Source: Methanomicrobiales archaeon
GTDB lineage: Archaea; Halobacteriota; Methanomicrobia; Methanomicrobiales; JACTUA01
Assembly (NCBI GenBank): GCA_028678905.1
Contig: JAJRCO010000070.1
Location: 1 to 12,368 of the forward strand
Direction of reading: 5' to 3'
DNA length: 12,368 bases
Under the pieces are notes generated by a model that searched no databases, was not told the origin of the DNA, and was given only the letters and a program-made list of their open reading frames with translations. Made by a program: the position numbers and the translations under genes. Of the stretch, positions 1-8,755 are shown in pieces; the stretch's first letter is position 1; the number at the start of each line of letters is the position of its first letter.

Positions 1-641
1 CATTTATGAAGGAGATACGGGTATGGGAGGATCTCAGGCATCCCAATATCGTGGAGGTGACTGCGGTAAACATCCTCCCCATCCCTTATGTGGAGATGGA
101 GTATCTAGAGCGCTCCCTGGATCGGTGCAGAAAACCGATGGCCCTGCCGGTGGCGATTCGAATCATGCAGGGGATTGCTGAAGGTCTTTCCTACGCCCAC
201 CATAGGGGGGTGATCCACCGCGACCTGAAACCCCACAATATTCTCTTAGGCGACAATCTGACCCCCAAGATCGCCGACTGGGGATTGAGCCGTGGGCTTT
301 CTGATGACACCGCAGCGAGCGTGTCCGGATATTCACTTCCCTACGCGAGCCCGGAACAGATCTCTCCCCGCCAGTTCGGTTCCACCGGACCCTGGACGGA
401 CCTCTACCAGTTGGGTGTCATCATGTACGAGCTCATTTTTGGGGTCCTTCCTTTTGGTGGGGAAGGTCTGTATGAAACGGGGACTGCGATCCTCTCCGCT
501 CCACCGGCTCCGGCCGTAGTGCCGGCCGAAGTGACGCCTATCCTCCCGGTGATCCTGCGCTGCCTGGAAAAAGAGCCGTCAGCACGATATCAGTCGGCAG
601 AAGAATTCCTGGATGACCTGGCGCGCCACTTCGGTTCCTGA
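1..641 (+). CDS. Serine/threonine protein kinase, Hanks type, 5'-truncated by the window edge
   Basis: This is the C-terminal part of a eukaryotic-like Ser/Thr kinase, which transfers ATP phosphate to protein Ser/Thr. Counting from the ATG at 6, visible parts are the alpha-C segment (E3, then LRHPNIV at 10-16), the catalytic loop HRDLKPHN (71-78; D73, K75, N78), the metal-binding motif as DWG (91-93) instead of DFG, SPEQ (115-118) for the APE motif, the helix-F aspartate D132, and R195 near the end. The glycine loop and the VAIK lysine are missing because they lie upstream; the frame is open to the edge, so the ATG at 6 is probably internal. The protein ends right after the kinase domain, so any sensor or repeat domain must be N-terminal. 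DWG is, from memory, common in methanogen kinases. A T5 run follows the stop. The substrate is unknown. Confidence 0.93.
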   Translation, partial: FMKEIRVWEDLRHPNIVEVTAVNILPIPYVEMEYLERSLDRCRKPMALPVAIRIMQGIAEGLSYAHHRGVIHRDLKPHNILLGDNLTPKIADWGLSRGLSDDTAASVSGYSLPYASPEQISPRQFGSTGPWTDLYQLGVIMYELIFGVLPFGGEGLYETGTAILSAPPAPAVVPAEVTPILPVILRCLEKEPSARYQSAEEFLDDLARHFGS

Positions 642-651
642 AGAGACAACC

Positions 652-656
652 TTTTT
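652..656 (+). terminator. Short poly-T run after the kinase gene
   Basis: Five consecutive T residues begin 11 nt after the kinase stop. Archaeal RNA polymerase can terminate at short T runs without a hairpin, so this is a plausible termination site, and a new promoter candidate follows. The evidence is position and composition only. Confidence 0.35.
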
Positions 657-723
657 CCACCATGAATGTTCCTCCCAGATGTAGAACCAGGATGAATAGT
701 TACTCGGTACACAATGTCATCTC

Positions 724-733
724 CATAAAAACG
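724..733 (+). promoter_or_regulatory. Candidate TATA box for the CBS-pyrophosphatase gene
   Basis: CATAAAAACG is the most AT-rich patch in the 137-nt gap between the kinase and the pyrophosphatase gene. Transcription starting about 25 nt downstream would give a leader of roughly 25-30 nt containing the GAGGGG ribosome site at 770-775. It is a weak match to the archaeal TATA consensus. Confidence 0.3.
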
Positions 734-778
734 ATATCTACCCGGCTCACTACCTACGTACAATAATTTGAGGGGTTT

Positions 779-2422
779 ATGAAAGCGGAGAAAGAGCGGC
801 AGATGCGGCACGTCTATGTTATCGGCCATCGTCAACCAGATACGGACAGTATCTGCAGCGTGATCGGGTATGCGGAACTGCTCAACAGAAAAGAACCCGG
901 CACTTATATTCCGGCCCGCTGCGGTGACCTGACCGAGGAGACCCGGTTCGCACTTACCCGTTGCGGCAGGGAACCTCCCCTCTATATCGAGAACGTGGAG
1001 CCGTCCGTGGAGGATCTCCCCTTCCTCGATCAGAGAAGCGTTCACGAGGATGTCCCGACCATCGACATCACTGACCTCATGGATGCCAACGATATGCGCA
1101 ATATGCCGGTGATCGATGAGCGGGGGGTCCTCATCGGTCTAGTCAGCGAATATGGCCTTGCCCGCGCCTATGTGCGGAGGCAGAAGATCGAGCCTCTCTC
1201 CCTTGCTCCTATCCATCTCGATATACTGGCCCGGATCCTGTCCGCACGGGTGCTGAACGCCGCACAGGAGACACTAGAGGGGAGAGTGTACACAGCCATC
1301 GATGCTCTCCATGTAGCACTCTCCCAGTTAACTTCCCGGGATTTAGCCATCGTGGGAGATAATGAACCGACGCAGCTAGCCCTGATCTCCGCCGGTATTG
1401 CCGCACTAATCATTGCAGAAAACGCACCGGTAGGCGAGCGGGTGATTGGGGCAGCCCGGGAAAAAAAGGTGTCTGTCCTTTCCACTACCCTGGATGCATT
1501 CGGAGTCGGGAAGATGATCAATCTCTCCTTGCCAGGCCGCATGATCATGGAGACCGATGTCCCCACCGTCCTGATGAGCGATACTCTGGAATACACCAAA
1601 CATGTGATCAGCACCTCCAAATATCGTACTGCCTGTGTGGTGGGGGAAGAAGGGATTTTCCTCGGTCAGATCTCGCGGAGTGCTCTTATGCAGGACGTCC
1701 AGAAGATGGTGATCCTGCTGGATCACAATGAAGTAACCCAGGCTGTGGAAGGGATCGAAGACGCGGACATCCTGGAGATCATCGATCATCACCGCCTGGG
1801 AGCGATCACCACTTTAAAACCGGTCAAATTCCTGAACAATCCGGTCGGTTCCACCTCCACCATCATCGCGCTCAAATACAAGGATGCAAAAGAAATCCCT
1901 ACCCCGGAGACGTCCTGTCTTCTCTTATCCGGGATACTCTCAGATACGCTGGGGCTGCGCATGTCCACTACTACGGAGGAGGATCGGACAGCAGTGGAAT
2001 TCCTGGCCGGTATTGCGGACATTGATCCGACCGCATATGGGGATGAGCTGATCCAGAGAGGAATGAATCTCTCCGGAATCACTCTGGAGGATCTGCTCAC
2101 CCGCGATACCAAGCAGTACAACCTGTTTGGGAAGGATCTGATCATCGCCCAAGTGATGGTGCCCAGCTATGAGTTCAGCCGAGAGCAGCACCGGGAGATC
2201 GAGAAGATCCTTCACCACCTGCGGGAGAGAAACCGGGTTGACCTGTACATCGCCCTGTTCACCAATGTGGTTGAGGAAGGAAGCGATGTATATCTAGCAG
2301 GGGACGATTCCCTGCTTTCCCGCCTCGGAATGCGCGAGCAGCCCCAGCGCATGGAGGGGACCATGTCGCGGAAAAAAGATTTCCTTCCTCGTCTTGGACA
2401 GCTGCTTCGATCCCTGGATTAA
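779..2422 (+). CDS. CBS/DRTGG-domain family II (Mn-dependent) inorganic pyrophosphatase
   Basis: Predicted cytosolic hydrolase of PPi to two phosphates, pulling biosynthetic reactions forward. 547 residues. The DHH-type catalytic domain is split by a regulatory insert. Metal-site motifs are GHRQPDTDS (16-24; H17, D21, D23), LLDHNE (313-318; D315), DHH (336-338) and GILSDT (385-390; D389). The C-terminal DHHA2 part ends with SRKKD (530-534), where the family usually has SRKKQ. Between about residues 70 and 310 lie CBS 1 (about 75-132), a DRTGG-like domain (about 140-255) and CBS 2 (about 258-308). This architecture is known from clostridial CBS-PPases, which are inhibited by AMP/ADP and activated by diadenosine polyphosphates. 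Start at 779 chosen for the upstream GAGGGG; an in-frame ATG at 803 is the alternative and would lie closer to the usual family N terminus. uvrA follows after 39 nt, so co-transcription is possible. Confidence 0.94.
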   Translation: MKAEKERQMRHVYVIGHRQPDTDSICSVIGYAELLNRKEPGTYIPARCGDLTEETRFALTRCGREPPLYIENVEPSVEDLPFLDQRSVHEDVPTIDITDLMDANDMRNMPVIDERGVLIGLVSEYGLARAYVRRQKIEPLSLAPIHLDILARILSARVLNAAQETLEGRVYTAIDALHVALSQLTSRDLAIVGDNEPTQLALISAGIAALIIAENAPVGERVIGAAREKKVSVLSTTLDAFGVGKMINLSLPGRMIMETDVPTVLMSDTLEYTKHVISTSKYRTACVVGEEGIFLGQISRSALMQDVQKMVILLDHNEVTQAVEGIEDADILEIIDHHRLGAITTLKPVKFLNNPVGSTSTIIALKYKDAKEIPTPETSCLLLSGILSDTLGLRMSTTTEEDRTAVEFLAGIADIDPTAYGDELIQRGMNLSGITLEDLLTRDTKQYNLFGKDLIIAQVMVPSYEFSREQHREIEKILHHLRERNRVDLYIALFTNVVEEGSDVYLAGDDSLLSRLGMREQPQRMEGTMSRKKDFLPRLGQLLRSLD

Positions 2423-2426
2423 TATC

Positions 2427-2447
2427 AGTATTCCGGAAAACAATACT
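2427..2447. repeat. Small inverted repeat between the pyrophosphatase gene and uvrA
   Basis: AGTATT (2427-2432) and AATACT (2442-2447) form a perfect 6-nt inverted repeat around a 9-nt spacer, within the 39-nt gap before uvrA. uvrA has no clear Shine-Dalgarno sequence, so a short hairpin or protein site here could affect its expression. The repeat is short enough to be chance. Confidence 0.3.
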
Positions 2448-2461
2448 CCACTGTATCAAAC

Positions 2462-5272
2462 ATGAAAAACATCATCATCAGGGGAGCCCGGGAACACAAC
2501 CTGAAAAACATCACCGTGGAGATTCCCCGGGATAAGCTGGTGGTTATCACCGGACTCTCCGGTTCAGGAAAGTCCACCCTGGCCTTTGATACCCTGTACG
2601 CGGAGGGACAGCGCCGCTACGTGGAATCCCTTTCCGCATACGCTCGCCAGTTCCTTGGCCTGATGAACAAGCCCGACGTGGACTCGATCGAGGGTCTTTC
2701 TCCTGCTATCTCTATCGAGCAGAAAACCACCAGCAAAAATCCTCGCTCCACAGTAGGGACGGTGACCGAGATCTATGATTATCTCCGACTCCTCTTTGCC
2801 CGCATCGGGGTTCCCTACTGTGCGGAGCACGGGATCCGCATCGAGGCCCAGTCTCCCCAGCGAATCGCAGAACGCATCAGGGAGGAACACCCCGGGCAGG
2901 TGACAATCCTCGCTCCCATCGTGCGGCAGAAAAAAGGGACTTACCAGGCACTTGTAAAAGACCTGCACCGGGAAGGCTACACACGGGTTCGCATCAATGG
3001 AGCGATCCATCGGACCGATGAGGAAGTAGCCCTGGAGCGGTACCGGAAGCAGGATATCGAGATCGTTATCGACCGGGTGAAGAGCGACGATCTCTCCCGG
3101 CTTTCCGAAGCCTGTGAGCATGCCCTTCTCAGATCGGAAGGCCTGGTGATGGTGCTGGACGAGGAAGGGAAGGACTACCTGTATTCATCCCTGATGGCAT
3201 GCCCGGAATGCGGACTGGGGTTTGAAGAGCTGCAGCCTCGGATGTTCTCCTTCAACAGCCCCTTCGGGGCTTGCGAAGCCTGCAACGGATTGGGGATCCG
3301 GATGGAGTTCGATCCCGATCTGATCATACCGGACCGCACCCTATCGATCGCCGACGGTGCGGTCGCACTCTACCGTAACTATGTGGATGGGTACCGGACC
3401 CAGTACCTGGCCGCGGTGGCGCGCCACTTCGGGTTCGATCTGCTCACTCCTGTCGAGAATCTCGACAATCGCCAGTATCATGCCCTAATGCACGGCTCCG
3501 CAGAACCGGTACGCTTCTCCATGTCTATGAAGAACGGGGACGCCCATTGGTCCCACACCGGGAGCTGGGAGGGGCTGCTCCCTCAGGCCGACCGCCTCTA
3601 CCATCAGACCCAGTCTGAGTACCGGCGCCACGAACTGGAGAAATTCATGCGTATCACTCCCTGCCCCACCTGCGGGGGTGCTCGGCTGAAGAAGAAGGTG
3701 CTTGGGGTACAGATCGCGGGTCAATCGATCCGCGAAATCACCGATCTTCCCATCAGCCGGTGCAGCGAATGGTTTGCCACCCTCCCCCTCACTGCCCGGG
3801 AACAGGAGATCGCCCGGCAGATTCTCAAAGAGATCAGGGAAAGACTGCAGTTCCTGGAAAAGGTAGGCCTGGGTTATCTCACCCTCTCCCGCAGCGCCGG
3901 AACGCTCTCTGGTGGCGAGGCGCAGCGGATCCGCCTGGCAACCCAGATAGGTTCCAACCTGATGGGGGTACTTTACGTCCTGGACGAACCCTCCATCGGG
4001 CTGCATCAGCGGGACAACCGGAAACTGATCGAGACCCTGTGCACGTTGCGTGATCTGGGCAACACCCTGATCGTGGTGGAGCACGATGAGGAGACTATCC
4101 GCCACGCCGATCACGTGATCGACATGGGTCCGGGAGCAGGCATCCATGGGGGGCATATCGTAGCGGAAGGCACTCCCGCAGCGATCACCGCCAGCGATCG
4201 TTCGCTGACCGGACAGTACCTGTGCGGTGCGCAGGCGATCGAAGTACCGAAGGAAAGAAGGAAAAGCACCCGCTTTATCACGATCCGGGGAGCTCGAGAG
4301 AATAATCTGAAAAACATCGATGTCCGGGTCCCCACCGGGGTATTCACCACTATCACCGGCGTGAGCGGGAGCGGAAAGTCTACCCTGGTGTACGAGATCC
4401 TGTACAAGGGACTCCAGCGGGAACTGCACGGTGCGCGGGTCACGCCAGGGGCCCATGACGGAATCGAATACGGGGGACTGGTCGACAAGGTTGTGGTGAT
4501 CGACCAGAGCCCAATCGGAAGGACTCCCCGCTCCAACCCGGCGACCTACACTAAGGTATTCGACGAGATCCGGCGGGTCTTTGCCACTACCAAGGACGCC
4601 CGCGTCCGGGGTTATACCCCGGGCCGGTTTTCTTTTAACCTGAAGGGCGGCCGCTGCGAGGCCTGCCAAGGTGACGGGGTGATCCGCATCGAGATGAACT
4701 TCCTGCCGGACGTGTACGTGGAGTGCGAAGAGTGCAAGGGCAAACGGTACAACCGGGAGACGCTGGAGGTGAAATACAAGGGGAAGTCCATCGCCGAAGT
4801 GCTGAACATGAGCGTGGAGGAGGCCTTTGAGTTCTTCCACCATGTCCCGGCCATACGAAACAAGCTGCACACGCTCTGCCAAGTCGGACTGGGCTATGTG
4901 CGGCTGGGACAGAGCTCGACCACACTCTCGGGAGGGGAGGCGCAGCGGATCAAGCTGACCCGTGAACTCTCCCGCAAGGCTACCGGAAAGACCCTCTACC
5001 TTCTGGATGAGCCGACCACCGGGCTCCACTTCCACGATGTGAAGAAGCTGATCGCGGTGCTGGACAGTCTGGTGGAGCGGGGGAATACGGTCGTCGTGAT
5101 CGAACACAACCTGGATATTATCAAATCCGCCGACTATCTCATCGACCTAGGTCCCGAGGGGGGCGACGAGGGGGGAAGAATCGTGGCGGAGGGAACCCCG
5201 GAAGAGGTATCTGGTATCGCGAAGAGTTACACCGGAGCCTACCTGCACAGGATACTGCATGCCGCCCGTTGA
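2462..5272 (+). CDS. uvrA: UvrA, excinuclease ABC damage-recognition ATPase
   Basis: UvrA is the dimeric ABC-type ATPase that finds helix-distorting DNA lesions and loads UvrB in nucleotide excision repair. 936 residues, full length (E. coli 940). It has two ABC modules. Module 1: Walker A GLSGSGKST (31-39), signature LSGGE (482-486), Walker B VLYVLDEPS (503-511). Module 2: Walker A GVSGSGKST (633-641), signature LSGGE (822-826), Walker B TLYLLDEPT (844-852). Zinc-binding cysteines are C247/C250/C271/C274 in the first module and C732/C735/C755/C758 in the second; another CxxC sits at 401-404. The N terminus MKNIIIRGAREHNLKNI is typical of the family, which fixes the start even though no Shine-Dalgarno is evident. 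Its last 14 nt overlap uvrC, implying a shared transcript. Archaeal UvrA is generally viewed as acquired from bacteria. Confidence 0.98.
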   Translation: MKNIIIRGAREHNLKNITVEIPRDKLVVITGLSGSGKSTLAFDTLYAEGQRRYVESLSAYARQFLGLMNKPDVDSIEGLSPAISIEQKTTSKNPRSTVGTVTEIYDYLRLLFARIGVPYCAEHGIRIEAQSPQRIAERIREEHPGQVTILAPIVRQKKGTYQALVKDLHREGYTRVRINGAIHRTDEEVALERYRKQDIEIVIDRVKSDDLSRLSEACEHALLRSEGLVMVLDEEGKDYLYSSLMACPECGLGFEELQPRMFSFNSPFGACEACNGLGIRMEFDPDLIIPDRTLSIADGAVALYRNYVDGYRTQYLAAVARHFGFDLLTPVENLDNRQYHALMHGSAEPVRFSMSMKNGDAHWSHTGSWEGLLPQADRLYHQTQSEYRRHELEKFMRITPCPTCGGARLKKKVLGVQIAGQSIREITDLPISRCSEWFATLPLTAREQEIARQILKEIRERLQFLEKVGLGYLTLSRSAGTLSGGEAQRIRLATQIGSNLMGVLYVLDEPSIGLHQRDNRKLIETLCTLRDLGNTLIVVEHDEETIRHADHVIDMGPGAGIHGGHIVAEGTPAAITASDRSLTGQYLCGAQAIEVPKERRKSTRFITIRGARENNLKNIDVRVPTGVFTTITGVSGSGKSTLVYEILYKGLQRELHGARVTPGAHDGIEYGGLVDKVVVIDQSPIGRTPRSNPATYTKVFDEIRRVFATTKDARVRGYTPGRFSFNLKGGRCEACQGDGVIRIEMNFLPDVYVECEECKGKRYNRETLEVKYKGKSIAEVLNMSVEEAFEFFHHVPAIRNKLHTLCQVGLGYVRLGQSSTTLSGGEAQRIKLTRELSRKATGKTLYLLDEPTTGLHFHDVKKLIAVLDSLVERGNTVVVIEHNLDIIKSADYLIDLGPEGGDEGGRIVAEGTPEEVSGIAKSYTGAYLHRILHAAR

Positions 5273-6815
5273 TCTCCGCACCATCCCCAGTTCCCCTGGA
5301 TGTTATCTGTTCAGGGATGCGTCAGGAAAGATTCTGTACATCGGGAAGGCCAAGCAGCTACGCCACCGGGTGGCGAGTTATTTCCAGAAGGATTCCCATA
5401 ATCAGAAGACCGACCTGATGGTCTCCCGCATCGCCTCTGCCGATGTGATCGTGACCAACAATGAGGTGGAAGCGCTCATCCTGGAGAACAACCTGATCAA
5501 GCACCACCAGCCCCGCTACAACATCAACTTAAAGGATGCCAAAAACTTCGCCTACATCCAGATTACTGGCGAGACTTTTCCGCGAATCTGTGTGGCCCGT
5601 AGACCTGCAGGGGGTGGGCAGTTCTTTGGCCCCTTCGTTTCTGCGCGGGAACGGGATCATGTGCTTCATCTAGTTAAGAGGCTTTTTCGCTTGCGGACCT
5701 GCCGTCGCCTGCCCCATCGCCCTTGCCTCCGTGCATTTATGAATTCCTGCAGCGCCCCCTGTACCGGGATGGTGGGGGCGGAGGAGTACCTCGGACAGGT
5801 AAAGCGCGCGGAGAGCGTCCTGCAGGGGCATATCAAACCCCTGCTTGCCGAGCTCCGCGAGGAGATGATTCGCCATGCTGAGCGGCTGGAATTTGAACAG
5901 GCACGAGAGATCCGTGATCAGATCAGCGCCCTGGAACACCTGGAGATACGCCAGCACGTGGAGTGCCCGCATTCCCTCGATCAGGATGTGGTGGCGTTCC
6001 TGGTGCACGGGGATCTCGTGAACCTGCTCGTTTTTTCGGTAGTTCGTGGAAAGCTTGCAGATAAAGAAGAATTTTCCTTCCCCCGCCAGGACCTTTTCCT
6101 CGAAGAATTCCTGGTCCAGTACTACAGCGAGAGAGAACCGCCGAAAGAGCTGATCCTGCCGGAAGTGGTGGATCCGGCGTTCGAGGAATTTCTCTCGGTA
6201 CGAAAAGGAAAACAGGTACTGGTGACCGTCCCCCAGAAAGGAGCAAAGATGCGCCTGCTTGACCTGGTGCGGCGGAATCTCGAGCTGGCAGCGGGAAACG
6301 CTGGGCTGAAGGTGGAAGCCCTACAGCAGGCGCTGCGGCTACCCGAACCTCCGCGGTCGATCGAATGCTTCGACATCTCTCATCTATCTGGCACATCTGT
6401 GGTAGGATCGATGGTCCGCTTTGTCAATGGCCTGCCAGAAAAATCGCAATATCGGCGGTTCCGTATCCGAACGGCAGGGATGCCGGATGACCTTGCGGCA
6501 ATAGGAGAAGTGGTCCGCCGCCGTTATACTCGCCTTCTCCAGGAGGAGAGTGCCCTACCAGATCTGATCATCGTGGACGGAGGAAAGGGACAACTTCAGG
6601 CAGCTCAGGAAGAGCTGCAGAAACTCGGTATCTCCATTCCCCTGGTCGCCCTGGCCAAGAAAGAGGAGGAGGTCTACGTGCCCGGTCTGTCCCTTCCCCT
6701 CCCTCTCTCCCGGAAGGACCGGGCATCGCTCTACCTGCAGGAGATCCGGGACGAGGCACATCGCTTCGCCCACGCATATCACACCCTGCTCCGCCAAAAA
6801 GAGGTGCACAGATGA
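5259..6815 (+). CDS. uvrC: UvrC, excinuclease ABC dual-incision nuclease, lacking the C-terminal HhH domain
   Basis: UvrC makes the 3' and 5' cuts around a UvrB-bound lesion. 518 residues. The N-terminal GIY-YIG nuclease (about 8-90) shows G14-C-Y16, Y27-I-G29, R37 and E76. A four-cysteine motif follows (C148, C156, C164, C168; spacing x7, x7, x3), matching the position of the reported 4Fe-4S site of E. coli UvrC. A UVR motif for UvrB contact lies at about 199-229. The RNase H-like second nuclease shows FDISH (D372), VDGGKGQ (D440) and DEAHRFA (H501). The protein stops 17 residues after H501, where bacterial UvrC (610 aa in E. coli) continues into a (HhH)2 DNA-binding domain; that domain is absent. 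The start overlaps uvrA by 14 nt and only a weak ribosome site precedes it, suggesting translational coupling; the stop overlaps uvrB by 4 nt. Confidence 0.97.
   Translation: MPPVDLRTIPSSPGCYLFRDASGKILYIGKAKQLRHRVASYFQKDSHNQKTDLMVSRIASADVIVTNNEVEALILENNLIKHHQPRYNINLKDAKNFAYIQITGETFPRICVARRPAGGGQFFGPFVSARERDHVLHLVKRLFRLRTCRRLPHRPCLRAFMNSCSAPCTGMVGAEEYLGQVKRAESVLQGHIKPLLAELREEMIRHAERLEFEQAREIRDQISALEHLEIRQHVECPHSLDQDVVAFLVHGDLVNLLVFSVVRGKLADKEEFSFPRQDLFLEEFLVQYYSEREPPKELILPEVVDPAFEEFLSVRKGKQVLVTVPQKGAKMRLLDLVRRNLELAAGNAGLKVEALQQALRLPEPPRSIECFDISHLSGTSVVGSMVRFVNGLPEKSQYRRFRIRTAGMPDDLAAIGEVVRRRYTRLLQEESALPDLIIVDGGKGQLQAAQEELQKLGISIPLVALAKKEEEVYVPGLSLPLPLSRKDRASLYLQEIRDEAHRFAHAYHTLLRQKEVHR
6801..6806 (+). 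promoter_or_regulatory. Ribosome binding site of uvrB inside the end of uvrC
   Basis: GAGGTG, complementary to the archaeal 16S rRNA 3' end, lies 5 nt before the uvrB ATG within the last uvrC codons. It supports the ATGA-overlap start and efficient re-initiation. Confidence 0.75.
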
Positions 6816-8746
6816 CCGGCTTCACCCTCCGTTCTTCCTTTAGCCCGAAGGGTTCCCAACCCGGCGCCATCCAGCAACTGGTAGAGGGACTGAAGGCCGG
6901 ACTGCCCGTCCAGACACTCCTGGGTGTCACCGGTTCTGGCAAGACCTTTACCATCGCCAACGTCATCGAGGCTTGCGGCCTACCCACACTGGTGATCGCC
7001 CACAACAAGACTCTTGCTGCCCAGCTCTATCACGAGTTCCAGGAATTCTTCCCCGACAACCGGGTGGAATATTTTGTTTCGTACTATGACTACTACCAGC
7101 CCGAGTCCTATATACCCCAGCGGGATCAGTACATAGAGAAGGATGCCCAGGTAAATCCCCATATCGAACGGATGCGCCTCTCTACCACTGCGTCGCTGGC
7201 CACCCGCGATGATGTAGTCGTGATCGCCTCTGTTTCCTGCATCTATGGCCTGGGCAATCCGGAGAATTTCCGTAACCTGGGATTTGAGCTGCGCACCCAC
7301 CAGGCCGTCTCCCGGGAGCAGATCCTGCGCCGGCTGATCGATATCCAGTACGAGCGGAACGAAGTGGAGCTGCTGCCCGGCCGGTTCCGGGTGCGGGGAG
7401 ACGTGATCGATCTCGTTCCTGGTTATCACCAGAATATCGTGCGCATCGAGATGTTCGGCGACAAGATAGAACGGATCCGGGAGATAGAACGAACATCAGG
7501 ACGTCCCGTGAGAGACGTCCCCTACTATTACGTGTACCCGGCCCGCCATTTCGTGATCCCCGAATCGACGCTTCTGCGGGCGGTGGAATCCATCCGGGGG
7601 GAGCTGGCCCTGCGGCTCCCCGAACTGGGACCCCTGGAAGCTCACCGCCTGGAGCAGAGGACTTTGTACGACCTGGAGATGATCGAGGAAACGGGCAGCT
7701 GCAAGGGGATAGAGAATTACTCCCGTCACTTTGATTTCAGGGAGCCGGGAGAGAAGCCGTACTGCCTTCTCGATTATTTCCCTTCGGACTTTCTGATGGT
7801 GATCGATGAAAGTCACCAGACTATCCCCCAGCTGCATGGGATGCATCGTGGCGATCGCTCACGAAAGCAGGCGCTCATAGAGTATGGATTCCGCCTTCCC
7901 AGTGCCTACGACAACCGCCCCCTCACCTTCCAGGAATTTTCCCGCTACATGCGGCATACGATCTTCGTTTCGGCGACCCCGGGTGAGTATGAGCTCTCCC
8001 ATTCAGGAGGCGTGGTCGAACAGGTGGTGCGGCCGACCGGACTTCTGGAGCCACACGTGGAGGTACGGCCGCTGGAAGGGCAGACCAGCGACGTCATCCG
8101 GGAGATAGAGAAGACCGTTCAGCGGGGGGACCGGGCATTGGTCACCACCCTCACCAAACGCCTAGCCGAGGAGCTGGCCGAGTACCTCTCCCGACAGGGG
8201 GTGAAAACCCGCTACCTCCATTCCGAGATCGACACTATCGAGAGAACAGAGATCATCCGACAGCTCCGGCTGGGCAGGTTTGACGTCCTGGTGGGGATCA
8301 ACCTCCTGCGGGAAGGCCTGGATATCCCGGAGGTGGGATTCATCGGAATCCTGGACGCAGACAAGGAAGGATTCCTCCGCGATGAACGAAGCCTGATCCA
8401 GACCATCGGTCGTGCCGCGCGAAATCTCAATGCGCGGGTGATTCTGTACGGGAACCAGATGACCGGCTCGATGAGGAGGGCACTCGACGAAGTGGCGAGG
8501 AGAAGGTCCATCCAGGAGGAGTACAATCACGAGCACGCCATCACCCCCCTGCCGATCATCAAGCCGGTTCGCGAAAAAGAGGTCGACCTGAAAGATATCA
8601 AGCATGTGCCCCGTAACGAAGTCCCTAATCTGATTATCGAACTGGAGGCCAAGATGCGGTCTGCGGCAGAAGCGCTGGACTTCGAACGGGCGATCGCGCT
8701 ACGGGATACCATCAGGAATCTTCAGAAGAAAATGGAGATCTGTTAA
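6812..8746 (+). CDS. uvrB: UvrB, excinuclease ABC helicase-like damage-verification subunit
   Basis: UvrB receives lesions from UvrA, verifies damage by inserting a beta-hairpin between the strands, and recruits UvrC. 644 residues (E. coli 673). Visible parts in order: Walker A GVTGSGKT (38-45), the beta-hairpin segment with YYDYYQPESYIP (91-102), Walker B DESH (332-335), SATP (387-390), LLREGLDIPE (498-507), the arginine-finger motif QTIGRAARN (530-538), and a C-terminal UVR motif (about 606-641) that pairs with the one in UvrC. No expected motif is missing. The ATG overlaps the uvrC stop as ATGA and has a good ribosome site at 6801-6806, so uvrB is the last gene of the uvrACB unit. A 104-nt convergent gap to rlmH follows. 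Confidence 0.98.
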   Translation: MTGFTLRSSFSPKGSQPGAIQQLVEGLKAGLPVQTLLGVTGSGKTFTIANVIEACGLPTLVIAHNKTLAAQLYHEFQEFFPDNRVEYFVSYYDYYQPESYIPQRDQYIEKDAQVNPHIERMRLSTTASLATRDDVVVIASVSCIYGLGNPENFRNLGFELRTHQAVSREQILRRLIDIQYERNEVELLPGRFRVRGDVIDLVPGYHQNIVRIEMFGDKIERIREIERTSGRPVRDVPYYYVYPARHFVIPESTLLRAVESIRGELALRLPELGPLEAHRLEQRTLYDLEMIEETGSCKGIENYSRHFDFREPGEKPYCLLDYFPSDFLMVIDESHQTIPQLHGMHRGDRSRKQALIEYGFRLPSAYDNRPLTFQEFSRYMRHTIFVSATPGEYELSHSGGVVEQVVRPTGLLEPHVEVRPLEGQTSDVIREIEKTVQRGDRALVTTLTKRLAEELAEYLSRQGVKTRYLHSEIDTIERTEIIRQLRLGRFDVLVGINLLREGLDIPEVGFIGILDADKEGFLRDERSLIQTIGRAARNLNARVILYGNQMTGSMRRALDEVARRRSIQEEYNHEHAITPLPIIKPVREKEVDLKDIKHVPRNEVPNLIIELEAKMRSAAEALDFERAIALRDTIRNLQKKMEIC

Positions 8747-8755
8747 CGCACCGAA

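Noticed and set aside
590..1045. Minus-strand frame of 151 codons spanning the kinase-pyrophosphatase gap
   Set aside because: It overlaps the ends of two well-supported genes, and its translation resembles no family. The gap also contains promoter and ribosome-site signals for the plus strand.
3485..5107. Minus-strand open frame of 540 codons opposite uvrA
   Set aside because: It lies entirely antisense to uvrA, whose motifs are complete. The long frame is a by-product of the codon bias of a GC-rich gene, and its translation shows no recognisable domain.
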